From assembly GCA_023386495.1 (NCBI GenBank), contig JAEWJS010000097.1, forward strand, positions 1 through 20,774: a DNA stretch of 20,774 nt. Direction: 5' to 3'. Source of the stretch: Bacillota bacterium. GTDB lineage: Bacteria > Bacillota > Bacilli > Paenibacillales > Paenibacillaceae. Numbering within the stretch: the first letter of the stretch is position 1; every line of letters starts with the position of its first letter. Under the pieces are notes generated by a model that saw nothing but the letters and a program-made list of their open reading frames with translations, did no database searches and was not told where the DNA came from. Shown here one piece after another: positions 7,787-15,435 of this stretch. The position numbers were made by a program, and so were the translations under genes.

Positions 7787-10700
7787 GGACGATATTGAAA
7801 TGGCGCTGGCTCGTACTGGCGCTCTGGCTGGTCGCAGCAGCCGGATTGATGCTGAGCGCGCCGAACATGGCGGATCTGGTACGGGAGAAGGGGCAGATTA
7901 CCGTACCCGACGATTATCCGTCATCGGTTGCGGGGCAATTGCTGGATGAGATGGGCGGCGACGGGGGAGGCGGCGCGTCTACCGTGCTCGTGTTTCATCG
8001 TGCCGAAGGCTTAAGCGATGCGGACATGGAGGCCGTTAAGAACGGGCTGGCTTCTCTGAAGGCAGATGAAGCTACGGGCGTTACGGGCATTACGACGCAC
8101 TTCGACCAAGCGGAGCTCGCCTCGCAGCTCGTGGCGGAAGACGGCAAGACGATGCTGGCGCTCGTGAACGTGGACTTCGGCGACCGGATGCCTGCCGAAG
8201 TGCAGGAGGCGCTCTACGAAGCGACGGAAGGGATCGCAGTCGATCATTATTTGACGGGCGGCTGGGTCATCTCGGAGGATGTCGTGAAGAGCTCCGAGGA
8301 GGGGCTTAAGAAGACGGAGATCATTACCGTCGTGTTCATCTTGGCCATCCTGTTCGTCGTATTCCGTTCGGCAGTCGCGCCGTTCATTCCGCTCTTGACG
8401 GTAGGCTTCAGCTATATCGTCTCGCAGTCGATCGTCGCGTTCCTCGTCGAATACGCGGACTTCCCGCTCTCGAACTTCACGCAGATCTTCATGGTCGCCG
8501 TGTTGTTCGGCATCGGGACCGATTATTGCATTCTGCTGATCAGCCGCTTCAAGGAGGAGCTGTCCCATGGGGCAGACACGACGGAGGCGGTCGTGCGTAC
8601 CTATGCCACGGCGGGACGCACGGTGCTGTTCTCCGGCCTTGCGGTATTGGTCGGCTTCGCTTCGATCAGCTTCTCGACGTTCGTGCTCTACCGCTCGGCG
8701 GTAGCTGTCGCGGTCGGCGTAGCGGTCATGCTGCTCGCGCTCGCCACGATCGTGCCGTTCTTCATGGCAGTGCTGGGCAAGGCGCTGTTCTGGCCGGCTA
8801 AGGGATCGCTCGAGCATAAGCAGAGCAAGCTGTGGGGCAAGGTAGGCTCGTTCTCGCTGAAGCGGCCGCTATGGGCGCTTGTCATCATCGCGGCGATCGC
8901 GGTTCCGTTCTTGGCAGCTTATCAGAATTCGACGTCGTTCAGCTCGCTCGACGAGATCGGCGAGCGTTACGATTCGGTGAAGGGCTTCAACATAATTGCG
9001 GACAGCTTCGGGCCTGGCGATTCGCTGCCGACGACAGTCGTCGTGAAGAGCGATGCGGCTCTTGATTCGCAGGAAGGCCTGGCAGCGGTCGAGCAGCTCA
9101 CTCGCGGACTGGCGCAGGTCGACGGCGTGAAGGCCGTGCGCAGCGCGACGCGGCCGACCGGCGAACCGATCGAGGATCTGCAGGTTGCCGAGCAGGTCGA
9201 GACGCTGGGCAGCGGCCTCGGCGAAGGCGGCGAGGGCTTGAGCCAGATCGGCGCAGGTCTCGCCGAAGCCAGCGGCGCGCTGAGCGCCAATGCGCCGAAG
9301 CTGCAGGAGGCGGTCTCCGGCGCCGAGCAGCTCGCTGCCGGCACGGAGGAGCTGCAAGCAGGGCTCGAGCAGCTAGGCGCTGGCTTGAAGCAGCTGCAGC
9401 AAGGGCTGGCAAGCGGCGCGTCCGGCGCAGGAGAGCTTGCCGCAGGCATGGCCGAGGCCGAGGCGAGCGCAGCGAAGCTGGCCGCCGCGAGCGAGCAGCT
9501 GCTGGGCAGCTACGAGCAGCTTACCGGCGGACTGGGACAACTGTCGACGGCCTATGGCGAGATCGCGGCGAAGCAGGCTGAGCTGGCGGAAGGGCTCAAG
9601 GGCGTCGATGCCGGCCTGGGCGGCTTGGCAGCGAAATATCCGGAGCTCGCGGCAGATGAGGACTATCTGCGCGTGAAGGGGACTGTGGCGGCACTGCAGA
9701 CAGGAGCCGAGCAGCTGGGCGCCGGACTCGCGGAGCTGAATAAGCAGCTGGCGGGCGTATCGGGCGGCATGCAGCAGGCGAATGCCGGCCTCAGCCAAGC
9801 GTCGGCTGGACATCGCGCGCTGGCGGACGGCATGAAGTCGCTGACGGCCGGCTTGAACGAGCTGAAGCAAGGCATCGAGCAGGCGGCCGGCGGGCAAGGT
9901 CAGATCGTGGCGCGCATTCCTGAGCTGACGGCTGGCGCAGCGCAGCTTGCCGCCGGCCAGAGCGAGCTGGCGAGCGGATTCGCCGCGCTGAACGGGCAGA
10001 TCGGCGAGCTGACGGACGGCCTGGCGCAGAGCGCCGACGGTCTCTCGCAGGTGACCGACGGATTGTCCGAAGCGCAAGGCTATCTGAGCGAGCTGTCCGG
10101 CGCGCCGAATAAGCAGCTGACCGGCTGGTACATTCCGGAATCGGCCATCCAATCGGAGGATTTCCAGACGGCGCTAGATGTCTACATGTCCGAGGACAGA
10201 CGGACGGCGAAGTTCGACGTCGTGCTGAGCGACAACCCTTACCTGGAGTCGGCGATGGATACGGCCGGGGAGCTGGAAGCGGCTGTGGAGCGCGCCGTGA
10301 AGGGCACGATGCTGGAAGGCGCGACCTTCGCGGTCGGCGGCATCTCGAGCATGAACAATGATCTGCGGACGATGTCGGATGCGGATTACTCGCGTACGGT
10401 CGTGCTGATGCTGATCGGCATCCTGCTGATCCTGATCCTGCTGTTCCGCTCGATCGTCATGCCGATCTATCTGGTGCTGTCGCTCATGCTGACGTATTAC
10501 TTGTCGATGGCGATCACCGAAGTGATTTTCATGCGGATGTTGGGGTTGACGGGAATTAGCTGGGCGGTGCCGTTCTTCGGCTTCGTCATGCTGATGGCGC
10601 TTGGCATCGACTACAGCATCTTCCTGATGGACCGCTTCAAGGAATACCGGCACTTGCAGCCGAAGGAAGCGATTCTGCTCGCGATGAAGAACATGGGCAC

Positions 10701-10956
10701 GGTCATCATGTCGGCCGCGCTCATCCTCGGCGGAACGTTCGCCGCGATGTTGCCGTCCGGCGTCATGTCGCTCTTGCAGATCGCGACGATCGTATTGATC
10801 GGGCTGTTCCTCTACGCGATGGTGATGCTGCCGTTGTTCATCCCGGTCATGGTGCGCACGTTCGGCGAGGCGAACTGGTGGCCGTTCATGAAGCGGCCAG
10901 CGGGAGAAGCTGCGGAATCGCCTGCGGCGTCAGCGGCTGAGTCGCTTCGCGGCTAG
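7783..10956 (+). CDS. MMPL/RND-type membrane transporter with long hydrophilic insert
   Basis: Large membrane protein of 1057 residues with the duplicated MMPL/RND layout. Helix 1 is at about 8-26, with an outer domain to about 175. Helices 2-6 lie at about 178-335 and include FGIGTDYCILLISRFKEE (242-259). Another helix is near 363-380, a second outer domain runs to about 870, and the last helices (about 872-1026) include LGIDYSIFLMDRFKEY (940-955). The paired G-(T/I)-D-Y motifs are the usual proton-relay region. Residues 476-776 are a Gly/Ala/Leu/Gln/Glu-rich repeat of the LAAGxxELxxGLxQL type, probably a long extracellular helical hairpin as in YhgE/Pip-like proteins. Such proteins export lipids, drugs or peptides; the substrate is unknown. 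It is translationally coupled to the MarR gene and is probably its target. I see no frameshift. Confidence 0.92.
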   Translation: MRTILKWRWLVLALWLVAAAGLMLSAPNMADLVREKGQITVPDDYPSSVAGQLLDEMGGDGGGGASTVLVFHRAEGLSDADMEAVKNGLASLKADEATGVTGITTHFDQAELASQLVAEDGKTMLALVNVDFGDRMPAEVQEALYEATEGIAVDHYLTGGWVISEDVVKSSEEGLKKTEIITVVFILAILFVVFRSAVAPFIPLLTVGFSYIVSQSIVAFLVEYADFPLSNFTQIFMVAVLFGIGTDYCILLISRFKEELSHGADTTEAVVRTYATAGRTVLFSGLAVLVGFASISFSTFVLYRSAVAVAVGVAVMLLALATIVPFFMAVLGKALFWPAKGSLEHKQSKLWGKVGSFSLKRPLWALVIIAAIAVPFLAAYQNSTSFSSLDEIGERYDSVKGFNIIADSFGPGDSLPTTVVVKSDAALDSQEGLAAVEQLTRGLAQVDGVKAVRSATRPTGEPIEDLQVAEQVETLGSGLGEGGEGLSQIGAGLAEASGALSANAPKLQEAVSGAEQLAAGTEELQAGLEQLGAGLKQLQQGLASGASGAGELAAGMAEAEASAAKLAAASEQLLGSYEQLTGGLGQLSTAYGEIAAKQAELAEGLKGVDAGLGGLAAKYPELAADEDYLRVKGTVAALQTGAEQLGAGLAELNKQLAGVSGGMQQANAGLSQASAGHRALADGMKSLTAGLNELKQGIEQAAGGQGQIVARIPELTAGAAQLAAGQSELASGFAALNGQIGELTDGLAQSADGLSQVTDGLSEAQGYLSELSGAPNKQLTGWYIPESAIQSEDFQTALDVYMSEDRRTAKFDVVLSDNPYLESAMDTAGELEAAVERAVKGTMLEGATFAVGGISSMNNDLRTMSDADYSRTVVLMLIGILLILILLFRSIVMPIYLVLSLMLTYYLSMAITEVIFMRMLGLTGISWAVPFFGFVMLMALGIDYSIFLMDRFKEYRHLQPKEAILLAMKNMGTVIMSAALILGGTFAAMLPSGVMSLLQIATIVLIGLFLYAMVMLPLFIPVMVRTFGEANWWPFMKRPAGEAAESPAASAAESLRG

Positions 10957-11172
10957 TCCGCTCCCTCCATCAGCGCCTTGCTGAACGGGGAGCCGAAGCA
11001 GCTGAAGGCCGATACGATGGATGCGCTCTGCACGGCGCTTGCTTGCACGCCGAGCGATCTCTGGGCGCATACGCCGGGTCATCCGGAGAAGACGGATGAT
11101 CTGGCGCAGTCTGCCGAGGCTGTCGAGGCTGTACCAACCGCTCAGTCCGCGCGGTCGGCGAAGGGGGCGTAG
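10957..11172 (+). pseudogene. 5'-truncated Cro/C1-type (XRE) regulator remnant
   Basis: Directly after the transporter stop, in the same frame, the translation begins SISALLNGEPKQ and continues ADTMDALCTALACTPSDLW. This matches the second half of small Cro/C1-type regulators, whose typical form is LxNGxxKxxxxxTLxxLCxALxCxPxDL. The first helices, including most of the helix-turn-helix, are missing. There is no ribosome site, and the only possible starts are internal (TTG 10978). A low-complexity Ala/Ser tail runs to the TAG at 11170. I read it as a gene that lost its 5' half. A translated short protein starting at TTG cannot be fully excluded. Confidence 0.65.
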
Positions 11173-11328
11173 CGGAGATACTTGGCACGATGCGTGCAGC
11201 ATGAGCTCGACCATCTGCAGGGCGTGCTGTTCATTGATCGGATGACGGACGGCTGGCTGACGCACGAACAGACCGGACACCGCATGCGGGTGCTGGATGT
11301 CATGCGGATGACGAACAGCGGCATATAG
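11173..11328 (+). pseudogene. def: 5'-truncated peptide deformylase remnant
   Basis: The frame from 11182 reads LARCVQHELDHLQGVLFIDR, the C-terminal motif of peptide deformylase: HExDH supplies two zinc ligands and the catalytic glutamate, and GVLFIDRM follows in the family. About 30 more residues lead to the TAG at 11326. A stop at 11170-11172 closes the frame upstream, and the GxGLAAPQ and EGCLS motifs that make up the rest of the enzyme are absent. Roughly two thirds of the gene is therefore missing and it cannot encode an active enzyme. It directly follows the truncated regulator remnant, so one or more deletions probably joined two gene tails here. Confidence 0.8.
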
Positions 11329-11340
11329 CGTGAACGCATG

Positions 11341-11371
11341 AAGACCGCCCCTGCTGGTGAGGGGCGGTCTT
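11341..11371 (+). terminator. rho-independent terminator after the deformylase remnant
   Basis: AAGACCGCCCC (11341-11351) and GGGGCGGTCTT (11361-11371) form a perfect 11-bp stem with a 9-nt loop, followed by TGCATTATT. It is probably the original terminator of the lost gene and may now end transcripts from the MarR-transporter operon. Confidence 0.8.
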
Positions 11372-11390
11372 TGCATTATTCGCACGGCAC

Positions 11391-11618
11391 CAAATGGGGG
11401 ACTGCGATGACGAATTAGCAGGAAAAACCCGCTATTTTCGGCCCGATGCCGGCGAAGCCGCCTGAAATAGCAGGAAAATCATGCTATTTTTCGCCGCGCG
11501 GCCCCAAATGGGGGACTGAGCTGACCAAGTAGCAGGAAAAACCCGCTATTTTCGGCCCGATGCCGGCACAGCCGCCTGAAATAGCAGGAAAAACCTGCTA
11601 TTCTGCACCGCATGGCAC
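11391..11618. repeat. two tandem 114-bp units with AGCAGG hairpins
   Basis: The segment from CAAATGGGGGACTG at 11391 recurs at 11505, giving two tandem copies of about 114 bp. Each holds two hairpins with the half-sites TAGCAGG and CC(T/C)GCTA. TAGCAGG...CCCGCTA lies at 11416-11434 and 11530-11548; AAATAGCA...TGCTATTT at 11465-11489; and AATAGCAGG-AAAAA-CCTGCTATT at 11580-11602 is a perfect 9-bp stem. TAGCAGG starts are 52, 62 and 52 bp apart. A GC-rich spacer (CGGCCCGATGCCGGC) separates the hairpins within each unit. No ribosome site or gene was seen from 11372 to 11781. Confidence 0.85.
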
Positions 11619-11693
11619 CATAGGAGCGCCTGCGCTGACGAAGCTCCAGCACTCGCCGTGAACCCGCACAGCAGCGACAGGCGTGCAACCGAA

Positions 11694-11717
11694 AGAGGCA
11701 TCCCGCGGGATGCCTCT
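11694..11717 (-). terminator. terminator of the nitroreductase gene
   Basis: A perfect 24-bp palindrome with half-sites AGAGGCATCCCG and CGGGATGCCTCT. On the minus strand it is followed by TTCGGTT, giving a short T-rich tail, 65 bp after the stop of the minus-strand nitroreductase gene. The plus-strand side lacks a T run. Confidence 0.7.
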
Positions 11718-11781
11718 ATTCGCTGCTGCTATGCACACACGCTCTCTCTATTTCATGCACGCAGTAGCAGCGTAACGCCGC

Positions 11782-12495
11782 TTACACCCACTTCACGACT
11801 TCGTCGAGCGGCCGGCGCGTCTTCGAGCGCGGGTCGCTTACGCGGTAGCCGAAGGCGGCCATGCAGGAGAGCCCGAAGCCGTCCTCCAGGATGCCCTCCT
11901 CGCGAAGCACGGTCTCGGCCGGCTCGAGCAGGAAGCCTTCGATTGGGCAGGAGTCGATGCCGATCATGGCCGCGGCCGTCATCATGTTGCCCAGCGCGAT
12001 GTAGGTCTGACGGCTCGCCCATTCGAACACGAGACGCTCGGACTCGGCGAGGTTCCAATCGGACGTCAGGAAGTTGCCGTACAAGCCGCCCTTGCCCTTG
12101 ACGACTTCGTCGGGGAGCTGTTGAATGTCGCGCATCATATGCTGAATATGCGGCGAATCCGGCTGCAGGGCCTCGCTCTTGCGCGTCAAGAGCAGCACGA
12201 AATGGCTGGCGGTCGGCAGCGTCCGGCGCGCGCCCCAGGTAACGGGCAGCAGCTTCTCGCGGATTGCCTTGTCTTGGAGCACGACGAATTGCCACGGCTC
12301 CCAGCCGAACGAACTTGGCGACAGGCGTCCGATCTCCAGAATATAGGCCATATCGCTCTCCGCGATCGTCTTCGCCGCATCGAATTCCTTGCACGCATGC
12401 CGGAAGAGGAAGGCATCCAATACCTGCCGCTTGGTCTCGTTCGTCGCGGTGTTCGCGTTCGCGCTATCGGCGAGATTCTGAGTCATGTGATCCAT
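11782..12495 (-). CDS. hypO: NAD(P)H-dependent FMN nitroreductase, HypO/YfkO-like
   Basis: Flavin reductase of the nitroreductase superfamily, a homodimeric FMN enzyme that reduces quinones and nitro compounds with NAD(P)H. From ATG 12495 it has 237 residues. FRHACKEFD near 31-39 supplies FMN-phosphate contacts, followed by GRLSPSSFGWEPWQFVV, TWGARRTLPTASHFVL, the central helix WASRQTYIALGNMMTAAAMIG and IDSCPIEGF; GYRVSDPR and EVVKWV are at the end. These strings closely match B. subtilis YfkO (HypO) as I remember it. The ATG at 12513 has no ribosome site; 12495 and 12486 share AAAGGATGGG, so the exact start is uncertain. It is divergent from an HxlR-type regulator that resembles HypR, the known activator of hypO under disulfide stress. 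Confidence 0.93.
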   Translation of the reverse strand: MDHMTQNLADSANANTATNETKRQVLDAFLFRHACKEFDAAKTIAESDMAYILEIGRLSPSSFGWEPWQFVVLQDKAIREKLLPVTWGARRTLPTASHFVLLLTRKSEALQPDSPHIQHMMRDIQQLPDEVVKGKGGLYGNFLTSDWNLAESERLVFEWASRQTYIALGNMMTAAAMIGIDSCPIEGFLLEPAETVLREEGILEDGFGLSCMAAFGYRVSDPRSKTRRPLDEVVKWV

Positions 12496-12541
12496 CCCAT
12501 CCTTTATCCTCATAATGGCAGCTGGCTAGCTGATATTTCCA

Positions 12542-12573
12542 GTATATATGATATAATCGATAATCATAAGTAC
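12542..12573. promoter_or_regulatory. inverted repeat, probable HypR-like operator
   Basis: In the AT-rich gap between the divergent genes, TATGAT (12547-12552) and ATCATA (12563-12568) are inverted over 10 bp. The symmetry resumes outward with GTA (12542-12544) and TAC (12571-12573), so 9 of 11 arm positions pair. TATAAT on the plus strand (12552-12557) lies inside it. The size suits a dimeric winged-helix regulator, and the position lets one site control both genes. Binding is inferred from context. Confidence 0.5.
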
Positions 12574-12625
12574 GCACATTTTTGTTATGTAGTATCAATT
12601 TATATACCATGGGAGAGTGGCATGC

Positions 12626-12988
12626 ATGGCGAAGAAGCTGAAGAACGGACACGGCTTGAATACGACGTCTGCGGGATGTCCGGTCGAGTATACGCTCGGC
12701 CTGATCGGAGGGAAGTGGAAGGGCGTACTGCTCTATCATCTCATCGACGGGGAAAAAAGATTCAACGAATTCCGCCGCATCTGCCCGTCCATCACCCAGC
12801 GCATGCTGACGCTGCAGCTGCGGGAGCTGGAGGAGGACGGCTTGGTGCATCGCGAGGTGTACCATCAGGTACCGCCCAAGGTAGAGTATTCCCTTACGGC
12901 TTTCGGACGGACGCTCGTGCCGATCATCCAAGCGATGAAGGATTGGGGCGACGAGCATCGGGGAACTACAGCATCTTGCGGGAAGTGA
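12626..12988 (+). CDS. hypR: HxlR/MarR-type thiol-redox regulator, HypR-like
   Basis: Winged-helix regulator of the HxlR (DUF24) family, 120 residues. I start at ATG 12626, with GGGAGAG at 12611-12617 eight bases upstream; GTG 12617 would add three residues. It shows AGCPVEYTLGLIGGKWKG near the N-terminus, the recognition segment ICPSITQRMLTLQLRELEED, and the wing HREVYHQVPPKVEYSLTAFG. The two cysteines, at 18 and 53, are 35 residues apart, the same spacing as Cys14 and Cys49 of B. subtilis HypR, which form an intersubunit disulfide under hypochlorite or diamide stress and switch on the nitroreductase gene. A third cysteine lies near the C-terminus. Divergence from a HypO-like gene supports the assignment. 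The YodB/CatR branch of the family is the main alternative. Confidence 0.9.
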   Translation: MAKKLKNGHGLNTTSAGCPVEYTLGLIGGKWKGVLLYHLIDGEKRFNEFRRICPSITQRMLTLQLRELEEDGLVHREVYHQVPPKVEYSLTAFGRTLVPIIQAMKDWGDEHRGTTASCGK

Positions 12989-13107
12989 GAATTCGCATTG
13001 CGATACTGAGATAGGTCATAATTCCCATCTAGTCATACTGGGTCTAAGGTAGTAGAATAGTAAGAGCAAACCCTTACAACCCACATGTTGGAAATTGGGA
13101 GGCTATT

Positions 13108-14634
13108 ATGGTCGCGCACAAAAACAAAGTCATGTACATCATTTCGGTTATGGTCCTCCTGCTGGCCATGCTGGTCCATCTGCTGCATCGTCAATACGGC
13201 TTGTTTGCGGACGACGCTCACGCCGGTCACTCATCTGGTTCGATCGGCCTAATCAACGTGCTCTTGGCCCTCCCGGTCGTAACGATGCTCGCGGGCTTGC
13301 TCATGACCCGCCTGATGCAAGGCAGCTTCTGGACAGCGCTCGCGAATACCCTGACGCTGACGCTGTCGAGCATCTCGATGATCGCGGGCGGCGGGGGAAT
13401 GCTCGAATACCATTTTTCCATCTTCATGGTGCTCGCCGTTCTCGTCTATTACGAATCGATTGCGCTGCTGCTCGTCAGCACAGTGTTATTCGCCGTGCAG
13501 CATCTGGCCGGTTTCGCGTGGTTCCCGGAGGCCGTATATGGCAAGTCCGACTATGCGTTCTCCATGGTCATCGTCCACATCCTGTTCGTTGTGCTCTTCA
13601 TTGCAGGCGTCACGTATCAGATCGTGATGAGACGCCGTTGGGAGCGGGCACTCGAGCAGGCGCAGCAGCAGCGGACAGCCGAGACGGTCGAGCAGGTGAC
13701 CAATCGCATAACGGAGACTTCGAAGACCGTCGCAGAGCAAGCGAATGAACTGCTCGTCTCTTCCGGACAGCTTCAGGGCTTGTCAGATAAGCTGCTGGAG
13801 ACGATCGGCGTCGTTACGAACGTGACACGAATGCAGCAGACCGGCACGGCCGAGAGCGCGGCTTCGATGGTTGAGGTAGCGACGGGCATCGCCTTCATTG
13901 CCGATACCTCGCGCGGTATTGCGGCAGCTTCGCAAGAGTCGGCGGCGGAGGTTGCCAGCGGGCAGCTCGCCGTGCAAGCGGCAGTAGACGCGATGGGCTC
14001 AGCCGGGACAGCCATGGATGCGGCCCGGCAGCGGTTCGCTGCGCTGGAGCAGCGATCGCACCAGGTCGGCGAGATTACGGCGATCATGAATGAGGTAGCC
14101 TCGCGCACGAACCTCCTCGCGCTAAACGCCTCCATCGAAGCGGCAAGGGCCGGCGAAGAAGGCAGGGGCTTCGCTGTCGTCGCTTCCGAGATTCGGAAGC
14201 TGGCCGAGCAATCCCAGGGTTCGTCCGAGCAGATTGCCTTGCTGATCGCCGAGATTCAGGGCGAGATCGCGGCAGCTTCCGATGCGCTGGGCAATGCGCT
14301 GGGCCAAGTAAGTGAAGGCGGGTCGGCTGTCGAACGGAGCGGTGCCGTGTTCGAGCAGATCGCGAAGGCGATTCAAGCGATATCGACGGAGATCGCCGAA
14401 GTATCCGGCGCATCCGAAGAAATCGCGGCGGGGACGAAGCAGGTCAGCAGCACAGTGGGGCAAATCGCGGATTCGTCTGCCGAGCTTGCGGGAAGCATCA
14501 GCCGCGTAACCGAATTGTCCGACGAGCAGACCTTCTTGATTCATCGCCTGGGAGGCTTGGCTGAGATGCTGGAATCGCTGAGCCGTCAATTGAACGAGGT
14601 CATAGCGGTTACGCGCAGGGATTTTACGATATAG
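13108..14634 (+). CDS. HAMP-less methyl-accepting chemotaxis protein with multi-helix membrane sensor
   Basis: Chemoreceptor of 508 residues. The first 172 residues hold about six hydrophobic segments (roughly 8-25, 47-67, 80-95, 103-116, 118-136, 150-171) and no sizeable extracellular domain, so the stimulus is probably sensed within the membrane. This part carries EYHFSIF (100-106), His132 and His157, resembling a membrane sensor type with a conserved E-x-H-F that I have seen in other chemoreceptors and cyclases. No HAMP domain follows; a short helix leads to the methyl-accepting coiled coil. The kinase-contacting hairpin tip RTNLLALNASIEAARAGEEG lies near residues 332-351. It would signal to CheA/CheW, which are not in the window. 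GGGAGG (13097-13102) precedes the ATG. The 119-bp gap upstream contains TAGAAT (13053-13058) as a possible but weak -10. Confidence 0.9.
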   Translation: MVAHKNKVMYIISVMVLLLAMLVHLLHRQYGLFADDAHAGHSSGSIGLINVLLALPVVTMLAGLLMTRLMQGSFWTALANTLTLTLSSISMIAGGGGMLEYHFSIFMVLAVLVYYESIALLLVSTVLFAVQHLAGFAWFPEAVYGKSDYAFSMVIVHILFVVLFIAGVTYQIVMRRRWERALEQAQQQRTAETVEQVTNRITETSKTVAEQANELLVSSGQLQGLSDKLLETIGVVTNVTRMQQTGTAESAASMVEVATGIAFIADTSRGIAAASQESAAEVASGQLAVQAAVDAMGSAGTAMDAARQRFAALEQRSHQVGEITAIMNEVASRTNLLALNASIEAARAGEEGRGFAVVASEIRKLAEQSQGSSEQIALLIAEIQGEIAAASDALGNALGQVSEGGSAVERSGAVFEQIAKAIQAISTEIAEVSGASEEIAAGTKQVSSTVGQIADSSAELAGSISRVTELSDEQTFLIHRLGGLAEMLESLSRQLNEVIAVTRRDFTI

Positions 14635-14650
14635 TCCGTTCACGAACGAG

Positions 14651-14698
14651 GGCCGCAAGGCAGCGTTGGCGTAAGAAGCGCCCGCTGTCCATGCGGCC
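14651..14698. terminator. nested hairpin between converging genes
   Basis: Outer stem GGCCGCA (14651-14657) with TGCGGCC (14692-14698), middle stem CAGCG (14661-14665) with CGCTG (14683-14687), inner GGCG (14668-14671) with CGCC (14679-14682). On the plus strand TTGTTGCTTG follows. It sits between the chemoreceptor stop and the stop of the minus-strand small gene, so it may end both transcripts. Confidence 0.65.
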
Positions 14699-14718
14699 TT
14701 GTTGCTTGTGCCCGGCGC

Positions 14719-15027
14719 CTAGGCCAGGAGGGAGATGACGAGGAGTTCGTACAGCACAAGCGGCAGAATGGTGCTGCTGTAATACGGATTGTAAGGCGTC
14801 AGGAATGCGCGAGCCTCGGCGTAGCCGACGTGCAGATACAGGATGCAGCCGTCTGCGTGATGGATGACGCCCTCGTAGATGTGACCTTCAACCGTCTGAA
14901 CGCGTACCGCTTTGCCTGCGTGCAGGCTGACCATCTCGCGCACCTTGTTCTTCGTCTCGCCTAACGTCTGGACCAACGAAGGTTCTGCTTGGTAGAGGAC
15001 AGGCTGCTGTCCGGGTTGCTGAATCAT
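14719..15027 (-). CDS. small protein with an Sm-like stretch, function unknown
   Basis: I do not recognise a named family. The product from ATG 15027 has 102 residues; the frame is open further upstream, but AGGGAGG at 15035-15041, eight bases from this ATG, fixes the start. The N-terminus is polar and Gln-rich. A middle segment (GKAVRVQTVEGHIYEGVIHH and on to LYLHV) has the alternating pattern of a bent Sm/LSM-like beta-sheet, seen in small Bacillota proteins with a typical G-K-x-V-x-V-x-T-x-D/E-G-x-x-Y-E-G run. The C-terminus is hydrophobic (about 84-102, LPLVLYELLVISLL) after a YNPYY motif and may touch the membrane or a partner. It lies alone between two chemoreceptor genes, convergent with the first. 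Real gene likely; function not assigned. Confidence 0.75.
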   Translation of the reverse strand: MIQQPGQQPVLYQAEPSLVQTLGETKNKVREMVSLHAGKAVRVQTVEGHIYEGVIHHADGCILYLHVGYAEARAFLTPYNPYYSSTILPLVLYELLVISLLA

Positions 15028-15435
15028 GCGATATACCTCCCTGATTGTGCGTGCGTAATCTGCTATCAGACTATGCATTCGCCCAGCGTGAGGTGTTCGG
15101 AGGCGCAATAAAATTCGTGGGTCGCGTTATGCGGTGCCGGATTGGTATCGCGCGTCCGGTGCCAGGCATGCGTGTCGGGCTGTCGAACTCGTTCGGGTTC
15201 GGAGGGCATAATGCGGTTATCGCGCTGAGACGTATATAACAGAGCAAGGATGGCAGAGAAGACGCAACAATGTCTCTTTTGTTCGTTTTGTTATCTATGT
15301 TATTGTGCATATCATCTAACAAATGACGATTATTTTCACCAAATCCCTTACGCACCTCCTGTTACTATGCTATATTATAGGAGAATTTGGATGCTAACAA
15401 AATCCTAATTCGACAAAACAACGGGAGGGCTGGTT
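15028..15435. other. intergenic region between divergent small gene and chemoreceptor
   Basis: About 400 bp without a gene. The left part is GC-rich and holds the ribosome site of the minus-strand gene. From about 15260 it becomes AT-rich with repeated TTTTGTT/TTGTTAT words. It contains the likely promoter of the right-hand gene. An open frame on the minus strand (15071-15355) lacks a ribosome site and protein-like composition and is not called. No riboswitch or RNA gene was recognised. Confidence 0.5.
15348..15376 (+). promoter_or_regulatory. putative sigma-A promoter of the second chemoreceptor gene
   Basis: TTACGC (15348-15353) and TATATT (15371-15376) are separated by 17 bp, 60 bp before the start codon. 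The -10 region (TATATTATAG) is good and the -35 is weak. I saw no clear motility-sigma (TAAA-N15-GCCGATAT) promoter here. Confidence 0.4.

Noticed and set aside
12121..13014. 297-codon plus-strand frame crossing the nitroreductase and regulator genes
   Set aside because: It runs antisense to one gene and out of frame with the other, through the AT-rich promoter gap, with no ribosome site.
15071..15355. 94-codon minus-strand frame in the intergenic region
   Set aside because: No ribosome site and it covers the likely promoter of the chemoreceptor; composition is not protein-like.
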